From assembly GCA_022823725.1 (NCBI GenBank), contig JAJEHL010000044.1:169217-233216 (forward strand): a DNA stretch of 64,000 bases. Direction: 5' to 3'. Shown piece after piece: positions 62,896 through 64,000 of the stretch. The translations under genes were made by a program, and so were the position numbers. How positions within the stretch are numbered: the first letter of the stretch is position 1; the number at the start of each line of letters is the position of its first letter. This DNA is from Candidatus Latescibacterota bacterium. Its GTDB lineage: Bacteria > Latescibacterota > UBA2968. The notes under the pieces are model-generated. The model saw nothing but the letters and a program-made list of their open reading frames with translations. It did not search any database and had not been told where the DNA came from.

Positions 62896-63711
62896 CTGCG
62901 GCTCTCGCGGGAGCAGCACCTGCGGTTGAACAATGCGGCGGCGTTGGGGTGTGAGGCGTTCCAGCAACTCTGGCGACGGCTGGTATCCGTGCCGGAAATT
63001 CCCCCACGAAGGCCCGTAGCGATACACCGCGATGCGCCGCGTCCCTGCATTGACCCGCTTCGCCGACCCGTGTGAAAGTCCATCTACAAAAACGAGCGCA
63101 TCGCCCGCCTTCATAAACACCTCAATCGCGCCCTCTACCCCATCCACAGACCTGTCCTCCCCCATCCTCTGCTTATCGTAATCCGGATGCCGGAAATTCG
63201 ACTTGTGACTCCCCGGAATCAACATCGTCCCCCCATCGCCCGGACCGATATCCGTCAGCGCCATCAGCACATTCACCTGCCCGCACATAAACCGCCCCCC
63301 GTGAAACCGGAACTGATTCCTCATAATCGGCGGAAACCCACCCGAATGCAACCCAATCGCCTCACCCGGCTCCCGAAAATTGGCCAAACACTCATCGATA
63401 AACATAGGCCCGTGATGGTGATCAAACGTCCCCTCCGCACCAATAAACAGCTTCACATGCTCAAACCACGACGCATGATCAATCAGATCCTCAAACGGCT
63501 CGCCCGCCTCGTAAATCTGCTGATAATTGATCCCCGACGTCACATCGCCATACGCATGTCCCTGAACGTACCCGAACCACTCCCCCGGCTTCAGCGCGGG
63601 AATCTCATCCAAACAATCGTTCAACGCCTGAACCTCATCCGTGGTCAGCGCCCCCTCTATATGCAAGTACCCGCGCAAATCAAACAAATAAACATCGAGA
63701 TCTGGAACCAT
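62833..63711 (-). CDS. PhyH-like dioxygenase, C-terminus replaced by IS sequence
   Basis: 292 residues from ATG 63711 (AAGGAG seven bases upstream). PhyH-like elements: 'DVYLFDLRGYLHIEGALTTD', 'GEAIGLHSGGFPP', 'MLIPGSHKSNFRHPDYDK', 'AGDALVFVDGLSHGSAKRVN'. A textbook HxD is not evident, so activity is open. The last 21 residues ('QVNHPRLKPVGLSLPQDSPG') are coded by the right end of the TnpB element, so the true end was cut off near 62895 by insertion. The core fold looks complete. Confidence 0.75.
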   Translation of the reverse strand: MVPDLDVYLFDLRGYLHIEGALTTDEVQALNDCLDEIPALKPGEWFGYVQGHAYGDVTSGINYQQIYEAGEPFEDLIDHASWFEHVKLFIGAEGTFDHHHGPMFIDECLANFREPGEAIGLHSGGFPPIMRNQFRFHGGRFMCGQVNVLMALTDIGPGDGGTMLIPGSHKSNFRHPDYDKQRMGEDRSVDGVEGAIEVFMKAGDALVFVDGLSHGSAKRVNAGTRRIAVYRYGPSWGNFRHGYQPSPELLERLTPQRRRIVQPQVLLPREPQVNHPRLKPVGLSLPQDSPGG

Positions 63712-63802
63712 CGTCGTACTCCTTGTCAATAGTAGATGTCACATCGCAAGTTATGATAAACTGTTATAGGCTTAAAATCCATATCATTTTTTGGCAGTCA
63801 AC

Positions 63803-64000
63803 AAAACCCTTCTGGATCGCGGCTTAAACCCTGCCGCGATGACAATCAAAACCAACAGCAAAACCCAACCCTACATTCTGGATCTCAGCAAAACCCTTCT
63901 GGATCGCGGCTTAAACCCTGCCGCGATGACAATCAAAACCAACAGCAAAACCCAACCCTACATTCTGGATCTCAGCAAAACCCTTCTGGATCGCGGCTTG
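63803..64000. repeat. 87-bp tandem repeat containing REP-like hairpins
   Basis: Units start at 63803, 63890 and 63977 (period 87, near-identical) and run off the window. Each has ATCGCGGC / GCCGCGAT (63816-63823 / 63833-63840, then 63903-63910 / 63920-63927). Family shared with copies A to C. 63712-63802 contains nothing else. Confidence 0.9.

Noticed and set aside
63803..64000. CRISPR array at the window end
   Set aside because: Whole 87-bp units repeat, with no unique spacers.
1..64000. tRNA or rRNA genes
   Set aside because: No cloverleaf or rRNA stretch recognised in the intergenic parts read; short ones could still be missed.

Overview
The window looks like a contig from an uncultured Gram-negative bacterium of the FCB superphylum, most like the Latescibacterota/Poribacteria type of marine or sponge-associated lineage. 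This is inferred, not proven. The pointers are: secreted proteins ending in a T9SS/FlgD-like sorting domain ('NFPNPFN' ... 'VRTLV' ... 'SGTY'); dockerin-like EF-hand pairs of the form DxDxxGxIxFxDFLxF on a xylanase and a sulfatase; sialidase-like, PhyH, Gfo/Idh/MocA and sulfatase genes; a short (283 aa) primary-type sigma factor; and a cysteine-free type B L31. Starts are mostly ATG with clear Shine-Dalgarno sites, with some well-supported TTG and GTG starts.

Region by region. 0-6 kb: a sialidase/amidohydrolase cluster (minus), then pyrD-rlpA-DUF2442 (plus) from a good sigma70-type promoter, and a RelE-type toxin-antitoxin pair. 6-11 kb: a minus-strand operon glnA - small ORF - hemE - hemH - hemY. 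11-17.7 kb: three tandem paralogous secreted Cache-domain proteins, each with the same promoter/leader and the same kind of terminator, plus a duplication scar. 17.7-22 kb: a PTS IIA-like gene with a sigma factor, and an NtrB/NtrC-type pair. 22-32.5 kb: housekeeping genes (glnD, rho, rpmE2, prfA, prmC, a polyprenyl diphosphate synthase, fused secDF). 32.6-40.5 kb: an oxidoreductase, pyrrolidone-carboxylate peptidase, a large unknown protein, a GH10 xylanase, a sulfatase and a PhyH dioxygenase.

40.5-61.5 kb is the most unusual part: a defence island built inside a type I restriction-modification locus. On the minus strand, in transcription order: an AlbA/Schlafen-type protein, hsdM, an unknown HNH-like protein, hsdS, an Abi_C-like protein, a SIR2 NADase-like protein, a membrane TPR protein, a DUF1828 protein, a deoxyribosyltransferase-like TPR protein, an opposite-strand Rpn-type nuclease, a small protein plus a second DUF1828 protein, then a UvrD-like helicase, a DUF2290 protein and hsdR joined by 4-nt overlaps. 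Two orphan C-terminal fragments of hsdS lie directly upstream of the SIR2 and TPR genes. This suggests that accessory cassettes arrived by recombination in hsdS 3' ends. hsdM/hsdS and hsdR lie about 13 kb apart and may be driven separately; two nearly identical promoters precede the small-protein/DUF1828 pair and the helicase-DUF2290-hsdR unit.

61.6-64 kb: a solitary IS200/IS605-type TnpB with left and right subterminal hairpins has inserted into the 3' end of a phyH-like gene. The window ends in an 87-bp tandem repeat that contains a REP-like hairpin also found at three other places here. No rRNA, tRNA or CRISPR array was seen.
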